Source of the DNA: Solea solea
Taxonomy: Eukaryota > Chordata > Actinopteri > Pleuronectiformes > Soleidae
Assembly: GCF_958295425.1 (NCBI RefSeq)
Contig: NC_081141.1
Span: 22,326,365 to 22,390,364 of the forward strand
Direction of reading: 5' to 3'
Length of the DNA stretch: 64,000 nucleotides
The notes below the pieces were generated by a model, which ran no database searches, was not told the DNA's origin, and saw only the letters and a program-made list of their open reading frames with translations. The translations under genes were made by a program, and so were the position numbers. Shown in pieces: positions 1-19,710 of this stretch (position 1 is the first letter of the stretch; each line of letters begins with the position of its first letter).

Positions 1-149
1 GGTGCGTTGACTCGATTCAGAAAGGTATGTATGATAAAGAGTTGTGAGTTTCATTGGGCGTGTTTTCCAAACAACACCACGGTGACCTTTCGTCAGCCGT
101 TTGCTCGTTTCTCCACCTATTATACAGTATTGTATCACTGTGGGGGGGG

Positions 150-550
150 GTTATGTTCCAGCTCTGCAGTGTTTTACTCCACTACACATTTCCTCCATCT
201 TTGTTACTCGTTACTACCAAATAAAATCAGAAGAAGAAGAAGAAGAGTCGTTAATGGTCTGTATTTATATAAAGCTTTTCTAGTCTTGATGAGCTGTCAT
301 TCACCCATTCACATGCTGCAACACGGGGTTAAGTGTCTTGCTCAAGGACACATACAGACTAGCAGAGCCAGGAATTGAACCCACAACCTTCCAGCTGAAA
401 GACAACTTGCCCCACCACTGAACTCCTCACTTTTCTGATAATACTTTTACTTTTACTTGTAAAACTTAAGTAAAACTTAGTTTTGAGTCATTTTCTGGTA
501 ACATACTTGTACTTTTACTCAAGTATCCCTTTAAGGTATTTATACAAGAC
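150..550 (-). repeat. Composite repeat with tRNA-derived SINE (copy A)
   Basis: A tRNA-like core around 300-430 reads on the minus strand and keeps a B-box-like stretch (+ strand gaattgaacccacaacc at about 372-388) and the motif gtgtcttgctcaaggacac. It is flanked on one side by a segment containing tttactccactacac and ttgttactcgttact, and on the other by AAGTAC-type sequence ending in ttatacaagact. The same arrangement recurs at 8580-8915 (inverted) and 18035-18515. Confidence 0.7.
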
Positions 551-659
551 TCTGGTACTCTGTGAGACCCAAATGTGTTCACAGTGATGGTGAGTGGCGG
601 GGAAACACTCTCAGGAGGAAAAACATCACTCTACTTTCTCACTTTGATTTTGGTATTTC

Positions 660-970
660 GGGACACACGGGGGTCCACGCGGTTGGTGTAGGGGTTAGCA
701 CTCTTGACACGGGTCCGTGACCTGGTTGCAACAAGGGCCTTACTGCATGGAGTTTGCATGTTCTCCCCGTGTGTGTGTGTGGGTTTTCTGGTTTCCTCCC
801 GCAGTCCAAAAACATGCAGATTTGGGGATCAGGTTGTTTGTCTCTATGTGTCCCTGTGATGGACTGGCGACCTGTCCAGGGTGTACCCTGCCTTTCGCCC
901 TATCTCAGCTGGGATTGGCACCAGCGACCCTCATGTGGAGGATGAAGTGGCAGAAGATGAGTGAGTGAGT
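660..970 (+). repeat. SINE with L2/Maui-like LINE tail
   Basis: The stretch contains the familiar teleost SINE body ggagtttgcatgttctcccc followed by a prolonged (GT) stretch, tttcctcccgcagtccaaaa, then gactggcgacctgtccaggg and a Ser/Arg-like non-coding tail. It ends in a short gatgagtgagtgagtg repeat typical of L2-type 3' tails. The tRNA-like head (about 680-725) is degenerate. The family assignment comes from recognising these blocks, not from a database search. Confidence 0.75.
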
Positions 971-1931
971 GACACACTCATGGCTGAAATGAAGCACTTC
1001 TGTTATGAATGGATACAAGATTACACAGCAAGTTAAGGGTTTCTGAGAAATTAAATGTCATTTTTAAGACCTTACAAATGTAGAAGTACAAGCGTGTGTG
1101 TGTGTGTGTGTGTTCACACATTATTGATTTGGAATGTGTGCAAAAATACAAAGAGACCCCTGAGAGTGAAGGGTCAACAGCTGCTCCCCAACAACCAATC
1201 AATTGCAGTGTATTAGTAAACATAACACACACACACACACGCACGGAGAGAGAGCGGAAGAGCGAGACAGACACGTACAGAAGGCACTCTGTTCACTCTC
1301 TTGAATCTGTTGCTATGGATACCAGATACAGGCAGCCAAGAGGGAGCAGTTTTCCAGCTTAAACTGTAAATATTGAATTATGATGGGGAGGAAAGAGACA
1401 GCAGTGCAGGGCAGCGTTCTTGTCTGAATGATCTAAATATCTACATAATCCTTTCATCTCTATTCACTGCTACAGAAGAAAAAAAAGAGACGAAAACTGG
1501 AGCATCGTTCATGTTCATCAAGTACAACATAAAAAGATCAATCTGTCATCCTGATCCAGCCATTTATCTAACTCTGACTGAGAGGCTTCTTCCATTCCTT
1601 CATCTCCTTCTGCCTTTTTTGTCTGGGAGATCTTCGTTCCCTCGAGTGGCGGAAAAGTTAATAAAGCTTTATTAAAGGGGATTTTATTCACGCCACTTTA
1701 GCAGACACCGGAGGCTTCGCGTGGCAACGGCACATCTGTGGTTTCATCAGTGGTGAGAGAGAAGATTGGCCGCGTGAACTGGGAGCAAAGAGACAACGAT
1801 TCGTTCAAAACATACACAGACATTTAAAGATATGGAATACAGACTGTATACAGTAGAACACCAAGAGGGACAATACCACGAAATATGTAGTGTGTTTTTG
1901 TGTTTAAATATGCAATCAATGCAATCTGAGA

Positions 1932-2478
1932 CCGAAGTCTCAAACTTGCAGCTTGTGGGCCTAATTGATTTTGTTGTTGTTGTCGCAGACTGGACTTTGA
2001 CAATTCTACAGCCATAAAATCAAAAATAAATCCAGGCGGCCAAAATATCATGATGGTCATAAGAGGGTTAACATCACATCTTCATGGGTGATAGAACATA
2101 AACAGCTTATAATACTTAACACGTTTGTGAGCAATGTTTGATCATTTTATATACATGCAGTTATATTCGTCACATTATTCAATGTAATACATTTATTACT
2201 AAATTATATATAGAAGTGTGTTTAGTGTTTGCGTTTGGACACATTATATATCATGTGCGTCATATATAAGTGTTTTTATTTCAAAGGTTTTGGGAAATAT
2301 TGTCATAATAGTTTTAGTTTCATCGCAATGTCATGATGGGATATCACATTATAATTTTAAGGTCATGTTGTCTCCCCCCCCCCCCCCCCCCCCCGCTGAA
2401 CTGTTTCTGTAGACTGGCCCCCTCTTGACCAGACTAGATGATCACTCGCCCTCAGGCCCTTTGAGTTTGACACCCCTG
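1932..2478. mobile_element. hAT-like non-autonomous element, TCTCAAA family
   Basis: The left end carries gtctcaaacttgcagc and the right end gagtttgacacccctg, an inverted pair typical of teleost hAT elements. The flanks ATCTGAGA (1924-1931) and ATCTAAGA (2479-2486) form an 8-bp target-site duplication with one mismatch. No transposase reading frame is present. A 21-nt poly-C run at 2374-2394 lies inside the right part. A related insertion sits at 56097-56392. Confidence 0.6.
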
Positions 2479-2528
2479 ATCTAAGAGGAACATTTCAATA
2501 ATCAAAGACACGGACAAAAATCACTGTG

Positions 2529-2531
<3 letters not shown>

Positions 2532-2624
<93 letters not shown>

Positions 2625-2630
2625 ATGTGT
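2532..2630. repeat. (TA)n / (ATACAT)n microsatellite
   Basis: A run of alternating TA of about 45 nt is followed by atacat/atatac variants. It is the longest AT dinucleotide tract in the window. Confidence 0.95.
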
Positions 2631-2999
2631 GTAAATCAATTGAAATAAATAAGTAACCATGCAGTAGAGTGACTATATGAGAGAAGACGCACAGATGTCA
2701 GTAGTGTCAGGGGTTTGTCATCTTTATGAATAATATAAGCAGTGGTGGAGACAGCAGAGCTAAAATAACAATAACAACACTGCTGCTCATACGCCACTAG
2801 CCTCTGTGTGTGTGTGTGTGTGTGGGGGGGGGGAGTGAAAAGATAGTCAGTGTCCTAACCTTGAGCTGACATTGTGAGCATGAGAGCCTCACATTCAATC
2901 AATGAAGGGCTTTTCTCAGGGAGTCCACTAATCTCACAGGAGCAGCAGAGGGTTCATCAGAGCTGAGAGACCCCAGGGACTGACGGAGGTAATGGTGTT

Positions 3000-3835
3000 A
3001 GCTCAGTGTGTGTGTGTGTGTGTGTGTGTGCTTATATTTGTTATCTCTTGTTACCTCAGTACCCCTAATGGAGATCAAAAACCTTGTCCTAATGAGGCAG
3101 AACCTCGTTTCTGAGTATAGGGCTAAGATTTGAATTGTGGTTAGACATTAAGTAGTTATGGTTATGGTTAAGGTTAGCAATCATGCTTTATTTAGACTAG
3201 GGGTTTCCAAACTCTTTTTAACGAGGGCCAGATTTGATAATGTGAAGATTCTAATGCTCCCTTCAGACCTTATTTTAACAGTAAAATTGTATTTACATTG
3301 TTACAATTATTGTTTTGTTTTTTTTTAAATGGCAATATAAGTAAATCTAAGCCAAGCAGGAGTGAACAAATGAAAGAAATTCCCGCTAACTAATGGTGAT
3401 GACATGTGACCAACGCCCATTTTCTGTTTGACTCTGTTTGACAATTCTTACAATATAACAAAATTTGACTGAGGACCGTGATTGGCCCACGGGCCAGACT
3501 TTGGTCATGCCTGATGTAGACTGTTCAAATGAATACATACAATTGTAACCCTAAAAAAGTCTTAACCCTTTAAAAAAATCACATTTAAAATCCGAGGAAC
3601 AGCCATAATGACCTCAGAAGGTCAAAAGGTCCTCACAAATCAACCTACATTTGTAAACACACTCACGTTATGGGGACCTCTCTTCCTTATGGGGACAAAA
3701 AGCCCCAAAAGACATGTTGTCTGTTAGGTTAAGGTTAGGGTTAGTCCAGTATTAGTAGTAGCCTCCAGGAAATGAATGTAAGTCAATGTAATGTTCTCTG
3801 AAGTCATGGAAACCAGATTGTGTGTGTGTGAAGAC
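3000..3835. repeat. Teleost GT-bounded repeat with ggttaaggttag core
   Basis: The unit is bounded by (GT)n at 3007-3030 and 3820-3830. It contains ggttatggttaaggttagca, then, after an inserted element at 3199-3514, ttatggggacctctcttcc, aggttaaggttagggttag and gtcatggaaaccagattgtg. A related core, without the rest, occurs at 39600-39790 next to another (CA)n tract. The coding potential is nil. Confidence 0.6.
3199..3514. mobile_element. hAT-like element nested in the GT-bounded repeat
   Basis: A 316-bp insertion begins aggggtttccaaactc and ends with a ggcccacgggccagac...catgcctga segment. The flanks TTTAGACT (3191-3198) and TGTAGACT (3515-3522) form an 8-bp duplication with one mismatch. The host repeat continues on both sides, so this insertion is younger than the host copy. 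Confidence 0.6.
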
Positions 3836-4299
3836 ATGACAGTATATTGACATTATACATGGAGCTATGGATGGATACTGTGTGCTGCCGATATGTGTCA
3901 GCGAGGAAAAATGTGTGTGCGTGCATATGCGTACGCGTGTGTGCGTGTGCGTCAGGAGGAGCGAGAGAGTGAGAAGTTAATGGGACGTGTGACAAGGTTG
4001 ATTACTGAGGCCTCAGTGATCTGGCTGGGTTAATGAAGTAAATGACTCCTTGGAAAACACACCACTGGGTTTATCTTCAGCTCCTGATACCCTCAGATAA
4101 AACACAACGGCCTCCTCTTCTCCCTCATTACCTTTAAGAGACAATTGGCTCGGACACCCTGCTGCCTCAGTCGCACAGGGCACAGTGTGCAAACTCAGGG
4201 CAAATTTGGCATCGGGGTTTCCTTCTCATACGGTCAGTGCTTGTGACCTGTTTTATTTTCTGTATTGCATAGGCCACATAGAGTGCACACACTAGTGGT

Positions 4300-4920
4300 G
4301 CAAAGAGTACTGACATATTCTACTCAAAAGTACCACTATTGTACTCTAAAAGTGTACTCAAGTTAAAGTAGCAATGTTGGGGTTCTTTCTTGTGTCGTGC
4401 AACAAGGACACACATCTCACATGAATTGTCTTTAATTAAAGGCAAACCTTTACAAATTAAAGTGCTGACAAAGTAAAATATGTAAACACATAATGTATCA
4501 GTCAAAATGGGTCAAGGTCACAAATGCTTTAACTTTCTCACTCACTCAGGGACCTTAATTAGCACCAATTCACCTGTCCTCATCATTCACTGCCAAAGTT
4601 TCTGGTGCGTGAACATTTTTTTTAACTCAGTAACAGATGTGATTTAAAACGTAGTGAAGCACAGTACTTAAAAAAAAAAACCTATACTTACTAACGAAAA
4701 GTAAAATTACAAATTTACACACAAAAAGTACTCATTTACAGTAATGCGAGTAAACATACTTTCCACCTCTGACATACACATACAGCAGGGGTGTGTGTAA
4801 AAAGTATTTAAATATTGTACTTCAGTAAAACTACTATTGTTCATTTCATAAAATATTAGTAAAAACTCTAAAAATCTACTCAAGAAAAGGTCAACAGTTA
4901 CTAATTTATGATTTACCCAG
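4300..4920. repeat. AAGTAC-type dispersed repeat, degenerate
   Basis: Phrases such as ctactcaaaagtacc, gtgtactcaagttaaagta, gtactcatttacagtaatg and aaagtatttaaatattgtac recur. They belong to the same sequence class that flanks the SINE in the composite repeat at 150-550 and 18035-18515. Boundaries are not clear. Confidence 0.5.
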
Positions 4921-5750
4921 AGTAAATGTTATACTTTTTCAACAATGGAGGGGCAAAATCTTTCCTAGTGTTCTCATTCATAACTAAATCAACCCATCAC
5001 TTCACATTGGAAATACTACTAATAATTTACTGCGCATTGTTTTTTTTAAACTTGCATTATTTAAATAGTTTAACTGGAAGCATGTTGTGTGTGTGTGTGT
5101 GTGTGTGCGCACTATTCTCATATTTTAAGCCGATGTAAGATGTTGCACAGTTACAGAAAATCGCTCGGGAAAATCGTTAACGATAGGAAAAAAATAACAG
5201 TCACATGTTCAAAAAAACATTTCAAACGTGAGAATAATTTGCACGAAAGAAAAAAAACGCGTCCGGTTCGCAGAGGCCTTTGGGATTGTGACCAATTTCA
5301 TTGTACAATGTGAGTGTGCACTGACAATGAAGGCTTTCATTGTGTTCCATTCTATTCTAAAACATGTCAACACATGACATTTCAACATGAAGGGCAGTAT
5401 AATGTGTCATTTTGGTGCAGACCATCCTATCGCAGTTTTTAACAATGAAGCCATTCAAGGTGGCATAAATTAGATTTTGGACCTTCTTTTCTCCTTCTTT
5501 TCACCAACAAACACCAACAACAATCAAGTGGGCACTTTTCCCTGCATTTCATTCTGTATGTATTTGTTATTGTATAAATCAGTGCATTTGTTTATTTATT
5601 TGTTTGTCAGGGACAACAAAATAAACACGATAACATAGCAGAGAGGTATGAAACAGATGTAGTCCCTGTAGGATTTCTAGCCAAGGCTAATTTGCAATCC
5701 TTGTCCTTGGTTAATGTGATATAAAGGTCCAGTGTGTGTAAGACTTTGGC

Positions 5751-6206
5751 CCCTTTACACCTGGAGTTAAATTGCGTTTTATGTGATTGGCTTTCAATCG
5801 GACAGCACCTGACCACTTGTAACTCGCACAGGTGTAAAAAAAACACCTGAGGCACATTGAGGACATGTTGTTATCTGATCTGCCAAACCACTGTGGGAGG
5901 TGGTCTCTGACACATTGTGACCACATGCGACATGGGTCTCCAATGCGTCTCTGCTCCGTCCGCAACAACAAAGTGACCAGAAATATGTAAAGCAGCAACA
6001 GAAGTGTCCAGTCTCCTCTGCTTCCATTTGGTTTTCTTCTTCCCCTGCTTTGAAATACAAGTGTGACTCCACGTGCGGCTAACGTTGTTGTTGTTGTTGT
6101 TGATGTGGCGGCACACAGGGTGTGACGCTGTAGTCTGGGAGGTGGGTGACCCCGTAATCAGATAGTGGATCTTGATGTGATGCACGTTAATACCAGGTGT
6201 AAACGC
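5751..6206. mobile_element. MITE-like element with TTTACACCTGG inverted ends
   Basis: The left end is tttacacctggagttaaatt and the right end gttaataccaggtgtaaacg, near-perfect inverted copies of each other about 450 bp apart. A (GTT)n tract lies at about 6084-6102. Open frames inside are simply consequences of low stop density and show no domain. Target-site duplication was not resolved. Confidence 0.55.
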
Positions 6207-8579
6207 ATGTGATGAAGATCACAGAAAAACACGTTCTTATACCAGGTCTTTAGTGATGTTTAAGGTGAGACTGCAGACTGTAGCAAACAGAGGACTCCTC
6301 CACTCGTCCTTGTCCTCCATCCTCAGGGCGCCCTTTGCGAAACTAGAAAGGATGTCATTCCTCTTCAGGAGTGGAAATGTGCAGGAGATGTGAACGGTGT
6401 GGAGGTGCGAGGTCGCGCGTGTGGCTTTGAAGGTGAGGAGCGGTATTTTGTAACTGATGCTGGAGGACGGGTGTGATGTGATGTGATGGAGGGGGTTTGT
6501 GAGATGATACAAGCTGCTGAGTTCTGAACCCCAGTTTATTTAGGGTTTTTTTGAGGGAGACAAGTGTCAAGAAAGGCAACAAATATAATGTATTATTATT
6601 TATTATTATTTGCATAGTACGCTTCCGTGTCAAAATACAGTAGAAACAAAACAAGGCCCTGACCAAATGTGCATATGAAAGTCTTATTCTAAGGCATTGG
6701 GGGAAAAAAATAGTATTTTAAAGCAAATTTATACTCATACAAACATACTTAAGAGTAGTATTTTCAATATCCACCAAGAAACCAAACTAATACGCTACTT
6801 TAGGAAAAAGATGACGTCATATTCCCAGCTCTCTCTTCATTCGCTGTCATTCATTGACAGTGTTTCCAACTACTGTCAATGAAATGTAACTTAAGTGAAC
6901 CTGAAAAGACACTAAATATCACTAGGACACGTCCTATCTTTAAAGATTTCACACACGGGGGAGAAAAAGGTGTTTCTTTCCTCTGACTTTCTTCATTCTG
7001 TCTCTGTTTCTGTTATAATATGTTCTGTTTTTGGTCCTACAGTCATATGTGCTACAGCACTTTGAGTTCCGTGTGGACGGAGATATTTCCTGAAACGACG
7101 CCGTCTTCGTGTCTTTTCGCGGCAAAGACACATACAACTTTCGCTTCATGCTGTTTCCGTGTGGACGTGGCCTAAGTGTAAAATTCCAGGTTTTAAAAAA
7201 GCAAAAACTACTCAATCTTGGAAACACACCCATTAATGTGATTTCTTACTTTGTCAAAGACACATTTCCACACACACACACACACAAACAAAGAAAAAGA
7301 GAGACTTTTTTCTTTTTTTTTAGCAATACTTTGTTCTCCATTTGGGACTGAGATAGAATTTCTCCCTAATGAGAGCAATAATGATGATGTCGGAGAGGAA
7401 ATGCAGAGCGGAACAAAACCACAACAACAAAGACTAACCTTAATGCATTTGACAAGCGGACTCCCCGCTGCTTCCGTCTATGTGAGGAGATGACACCGTG
7501 CCCATCCCCCCCCCCGCTGCTACTTATAGAGACATTATCATAATGTTGTCTCAGTGTGAGCTCAGCTATCAAACACGCTCATCTTGAAGTCCTTCCACAA
7601 GGCCCGGTGTCTGCTGGCACCTCACGTGCTGAAGAAAGGAGAGCGAGTGGTAAACAACAAATAAATAAGAATTCTCTGGCCCCTGCATTTATTCAAACTG
7701 ACAGCTCTGGTATCTAACGATGCAGCAACAGGACTGACAGTGCCGATCCGACGAATCTCCGCCGTCGCTTGTAGACAAACGGCGGCAAGAAAGATAATGG
7801 CAGTCCTTCTGTTTGTCCTTCTGCTTATGCACCGCCTTGTCACCGCAGACATCTGTGAAAAATAAACACGGAGTGGGCAAATGAATCATGTTGTGGACTG
7901 CTGTCGGGTTTCTTTTCGGGCAGGCGACGTAAGAAATCAGAATCCTGGATCCATCAAGTGAGAGGCAGAAATACAAGCCACGCCGTATTAGATTATTAAC
8001 ATTTTTTTCCCAGAAGCAGATATTGTTTGTCACGACTTGTGTGAACCTTCGCACCTCAAACATCCACCCTTACGACATCCTGTTGTGTTACAGGCCTGGT
8101 GTGTGCATGTGGTCAGATACAGCTGCACACACACACACACATGTGCCTGTGTGAGTGTGTGTGACAGAACATCGCCACTTCCCTTTAGACTCTGAGTAAA
8201 ATGAAGACAAAGGCACAGCCGCAGGTGTGTGTGTGAGTGTGTGAGTGTGAGATACAGCTCTGACTGAGAAAATGCTGAATCATTCACTCACTCACTCACT
8301 TACTTGCATCAAAAGTTCCTTTGGTAAAACCTTATCCTTTTAATGTGATGCCTAATGGTGGTGGGGACATGAAAGACTGTCTCCGTCTCACTAAAGCAGG
8401 AACAGATGTGTATTTTGTGATGTGTACAGTCGCAGCTGTGGGAAACACCTTTACTGCACTCATTAACACGCATGAAGCGAAAGTGCTTGTCAGAGCGGTG
8501 GCTTCATGTCTGAGGCCGTGACGACTGTTGTTTTGTGTATCACAGCGAGTGTTGGTGCAAATATTCAACAAGTGAAATA

Positions 8580-8915
8580 AGTTTAGTCGTGTCGGTTCAG
8601 TGCTCGGGAGATTTGTCTTTCAACTGGATGGTTGTGGGTTCAATTCCTGATGCGATTCTAGTCTATATGTGTCCTTGAGCAAAACACTTAACCCTATGTT
8701 GAAGTGTGTGAATGGCAGAACTGTAGTGTAAAGCAGCCACAGACCATAATGCCAACTCTGCTTCTTCTGATTGTATTTGGTAGTAACGAGTAACAAAGAT
8801 AGTTGGAGGAAATGTGGTGGAGTAAAAGTTAAAAGTAGCTAGAAATATAAATAACAAGGTGTGAATTTTGTACTGAAGTACAGTAACTAAGTATTTGTAT
8901 TTTGTTATATTACAA
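8580..8915 (+). repeat. Composite repeat with tRNA-derived SINE (copy B)
   Basis: This copy is inverted relative to copies A and C. It reads ttcaactggatggttgtggg then ttcaattcc (B-box region), gtccttgagcaaaacactta, and then agtaacgagtaacaaagata followed by ggtggagtaaaa and gtactgaagtacagtaacta. These are the same blocks as in copy A, in reverse complement. Confidence 0.7.
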
Positions 8916-8919
8916 TGCT

Positions 8920-9065
8920 AAAGAGAACTTGGCTTATGACTGAAGAGGTTGTCAGTTAGAGACCCCGCCAGGTCAAGGGCTGGGGGTCCCCCTGAGCAAG
9001 GAACAGGGAGGGCCACATCCACTGTGGTCCTTGTGGTCATTTGTCTGGTTTCTTTGCTTCATTTG
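8920..9065 (+). repeat. SINE-like remnant
   Basis: The stretch aaagagaacttggcttatga followed by gttagagaccccgccaggtc resembles the internal part of teleost tRNA-derived SINEs. The shared aaagagaacttg phrase also appears, on the minus strand, in the SINE at 48690-48872. A (TATC)n tail follows at 9094. Confidence 0.4.
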
Positions 9066-9092
9066 ACAAAGAAATCGTTCTAACTCTATCTA

Positions 9093-9093
<1 letters not shown>

Positions 9094-9135
<42 letters not shown>
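9094..9135. repeat. (TATC)n microsatellite
   Basis: About ten perfect tatc tetranucleotide units follow the SINE-like remnant and could represent its expanded tail. Confidence 0.95.
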
Positions 9136-9941
9136 CATCCACACAAGGTGTAAACTCATTATGCATATCATTATTATTGTTGTTGTTATATTATGCATAA
9201 TACCCTAAGATAAAGATGATTTAGTGAGGGTGAGTGGTTGTGGGTAACACAGCCCAGACCACAACACTAAACCAAAAGATAAACAGAGTTTTATGGCCCT
9301 CAAATTCAAATTGTGAATATAACACCATTGTTATCAAAACATCTTTCCTAAATCTCTGATGACATGTGTCAACACACTTCTTACATAAAAACTGTCCGGA
9401 TTATCAAAGGTGTACAATCAGTGTATAGTGTCTAAAGGGAAGAACAAAGTGGCCACAAACGCACCACATTTCAGACGCGCATGTCACATGCGCACACACA
9501 CACGAACACAGAAAATGAAAAGACACCTGGCCTGCATTTGTTGTTTACAGTATATCAAGTAAAACGCCGGGCCCAACTTCAGCTTCTCTCCCAGCAGCAG
9601 GATGTGGTGATGCGACATGTCCTCGCTCAACAACACCCAAACACCCACTTCCTATGAGCTTGATAAGCAGCTCTGTGGTTTCAATCACCTCCTGCCTGAC
9701 ACACACACACACACACACACACAGACTGCCAGCAGCTCAACAGCATCACCATCTGCTAATTTGACATTCAACCTAAAGTGACTTATTGTGCGTTATGTTC
9801 GCAGAGCTGCTGTGAGAGTTACAGAAGCAAAACAACAGAGTCGCTTATATTTCAGTGGCAGCTTCACATCAGACGAGGACATAAATATGTCACATTCGCT
9901 TTTTGAGAGCTTGTGATGTAAGTTATGTCCATCTGTGCACC

Positions 9942-10431
9942 CAGGGCCGGCCCAAGGCATAAGTGACCACCCGTGACCACCAGGGGGCCCCCTAGAGCAT
10001 TTCATTATCGAGTTATTTTTATTTTATTGTTTGTGCGTCTTTTGCCCATTTTACATCATTTTTCTTAACTGATTTTGTTCTTAAACCATTTTATTATCTT
10101 TTTACACTTCTGTTTTTTTTGTTAAAAATACTTGTCGTGTTGCTTTAATATTCAATGATAATATAATATAATTATATATTATAGCTTATTTTTTGTTGTG
10201 GTTACAATAAATGCATTGTGTTTTGTTTGGTTTTTTTTTGGGGGGGGGGGGCTGACACCATATTCACCTCGTAGTATTGTGCCACTTTGAAAACCATTCT
10301 CCTTTCTTTATTATTATTGTTTTGTTACCATTTTAGATTAAAGCCAATAAAGGTAAGAATGTGCCAGGCACAAAAAAGGACCCCAAAATCTAATTCTGCT
10401 TAGGGCCCCATGAAGGCTAGGGCCGGCCCTG
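9942..10431. mobile_element. hAT-like element with CAGGGCCGGCCC ends
   Basis: The 490-bp element starts cagggccggccca and ends agggccggccctg, perfect inverted ends over about 12 bp. The flanks TGTGCACC (9934-9941) and TGTGTACC (10432-10439) are an 8-bp duplication with one mismatch, the hAT hallmark. The interior is AT-rich with a G10 run near 10240 and encodes nothing recognisable, so it is non-autonomous. Confidence 0.75.
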
Positions 10432-11997
10432 TGTGTACCAAAAGGTTGATCATACAAAACTAGTACACTTTTCTTTCCTTTTCTTTCCTTTTCTTTTCTT
10501 TTCTTTTCTCTCCACTGCATGCTTGCATGGGCACATACGATCCTGTCAGTCACATCTGTGAGCTGTCAAGATATGAATGTGCATGTGTCGGAGAGAAGAA
10601 GAGGCTGTATTAGGCCTGCTGATCCTTCACACTTCTCTTGTCAAACTTAACATGAAAACGAAACTCTGTCTCTGTGTGTGTGTGTGTGAGTGTCTGTGTG
10701 TGTGGGTGTGAGAGAGAGAGGGAGAGAGAGGGAGAGAGGGAGGCAGGAAGGAGACAGGGAGGGTCAAAGGAGAGGAGCCATGCCTAATCCTGTGGGATGT
10801 GAGTGTATCTACTGTGTATGGAGATGGGATGTAGAGATGTGTTCAGTGGTGCATGGATCACAAAACCTTCCTAACTGACAGAAGAGACTCTCGGGGGACC
10901 AATGTCAGACTGGTAACTGCAAAAATACAAAAAGAAATACAAAAAATATAAGAGGCAAACTGTGGGCCTGAACAGTATAGTTTCATCATTAACATATTTT
11001 TATTTTACATAATTGTTTTTATTTAGTATTGTTTATAAAGAATGACGTCATATGGCGTTTGAAAATGATAGCTATATTATACTGAATTATTGTTATTTTG
11101 TAGTGATTCTAATTCTAATATATATTATATCATTTTACTGTATATGTTTTAAAGTTCCTGCACTATGCTAAATATGTATTTAAGTGCTTTATGAGAGGGA
11201 AAACAGACAAAAATATACAGTCTAACACCTGTGTAACGCAGGTAATAGAATAAAATAGAATACAATAGAACCGAAAATTGATGAATGAACGAGAAGTATC
11301 GCATTGTTGTAAAGCAGCACATTAACTATTCAATTAAGGATTTTTTCATTATGATTTATGTATCATTAATTATATATTATTTAATTTTTTTTAGTGACAT
11401 GCATAGACTGACTTTTGAGAGACTTTGTGGAATAGCATGCCTTGACACGAAAACATCCGCCTGGTAATTTAAGTTGTTAATTATATGTTTTTTTTTATGA
11501 TGTCTTTGTTCTGTTACAATATTTCAATTTTTATTACAATGTGAAGCTTTGAAAACTGCTTGATCTCTGTTGTGTGCCTGTGACAGTAAGTTAAATCAAA
11601 AAAAGTACTTTTTGGTCAGTTGTGTTTGTATAGTTGGTCAAAATGAAAAAAAATTTGTTTTTTTCATCAGATTGCCTAGGTTGTGCTGATTAAAGGGATA
11701 TAAGATACTCTATATTGCACATTATTCTTATAGTTTTAGTATAGTATTGGGGAAAAAACCTCTGTGTTCTAAGGGTTAATGTACACTACACTTTGATGTA
11801 TCGTGTAATGGATGCTCAGGAATATTTTTATTTCACTATTGTCTTTGAGGTGAAAGAGTTACGGATAAAACTGCTTTCATAGATTTGTAAATACAGTTTG
11901 AAGCGTTTGTGTTAACAGTGACAGACAATGGTGGACAGTTTCCAGAACTGTGTCTGTAAACTGTACTACTCCACTGCTGCTGCTATTATGACATCTA

Positions 11998-12011
11998 CCG
12001 GCAGGTGGCGG
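11998..12011 (+). promoter_or_regulatory. CTCF-like motif just upstream of cdk7
   Basis: ccggcaggtggcgg fits the CTCF core consensus (CCNNNAGGTGGC) and lies about 110 bp before the cdk7 start codon. This is a motif match only. Confidence 0.35.
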
Positions 12012-12034
12012 TGTTAGTCTGAAGAAAAACTCCT

Positions 12035-19287
<7,253 letters not shown>

Positions 19288-19710
19288 CCAGGGTGGTGTC
19301 TGATAAATCTTCCACACAATCTGTGGCTCCTCTCGCCACACCACTCAGGATTGTCCACTGGAAAAGAAATGTCCAAAACCGGCACAAGGAAAGAAAGACA
19401 AAAAAAACGGCACAGATGTGGTGGACTTCAGGACATTTTAAAGGTTACTACAGCTGTTATGTGAGTGGGATACAGCGCTCTAAGTTTAGCTCCACTTATC
19501 CGAGGTGCTGCTGTGTGCAGCAGTACAACAGAGACTGTGACTGGTTCAGGTCGTTCTTCGCTGATGCCCAAACTGTGGGAACCTCCATGTCTTATTTATG
19601 TGACTGAGAACAACCAAACTAGCGTTACTTAATAGAGTTATTTCATGTAGATGTATTTTTATTTTTTTGTACGCAAGGCCAATAAATTGTGCATAAGCAT
19701 ATTTGTTTAT
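19288..19710 (+). other. cdk7: cdk7 3' UTR
   Basis: The last coding exon continues into about 400 bp of UTR ending shortly after the AATAAA at 19681. An open frame of about 100 codons at 19293-19607 lies wholly inside this UTR, shows no recognisable family or motif, and is treated as chance. Confidence 0.7.
19681..19686 (+). terminator. cdk7: cdk7 polyadenylation signal AATAAA
   Basis: A canonical AATAAA lies 394 nt after the stop codon and is followed by a T/GT-rich stretch (tatttgtttattacttttgt) within 30 nt, as expected of a cleavage site. Confidence 0.75.

Larger units (their letters stand above)
1..11990. other. Gene-free repeat mosaic upstream of cdk7
   Basis: No open stretch here looks like a conserved coding exon, and no splice-flanked protein family was recognised. 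The region holds tRNA-derived SINEs, hAT-like non-autonomous elements, a MITE-like element with long terminal inverted repeats, AAGTAC-rich dispersed repeats, and (TA)n, (GT)n, (TATC)n and poly-C tracts, listed separately. The remaining stretches (for example 1000-1900, 6250-8280 and 10440-11980) are AT-rich without a recognised feature. A stretch around 7060-7180 resembles a teleost dispersed repeat containing GTGTGGACGTGGCC. A diverged conserved non-coding element or a lineage-specific gene cannot be excluded. Confidence 0.7.

Noticed and set aside
5607..6185. Several overlapping minus-strand open frames of 80-104 codons
   Set aside because: They lie in a MITE-like repeat with inverted ends, overlap each other in three frames, and show no domain.
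19293..19607. Open frame of 104 codons after cdk7
   Set aside because: It begins six bases after the cdk7 stop and lies inside the 3' UTR before the AATAAA. It has no recognisable motif and a composition like non-coding sequence.
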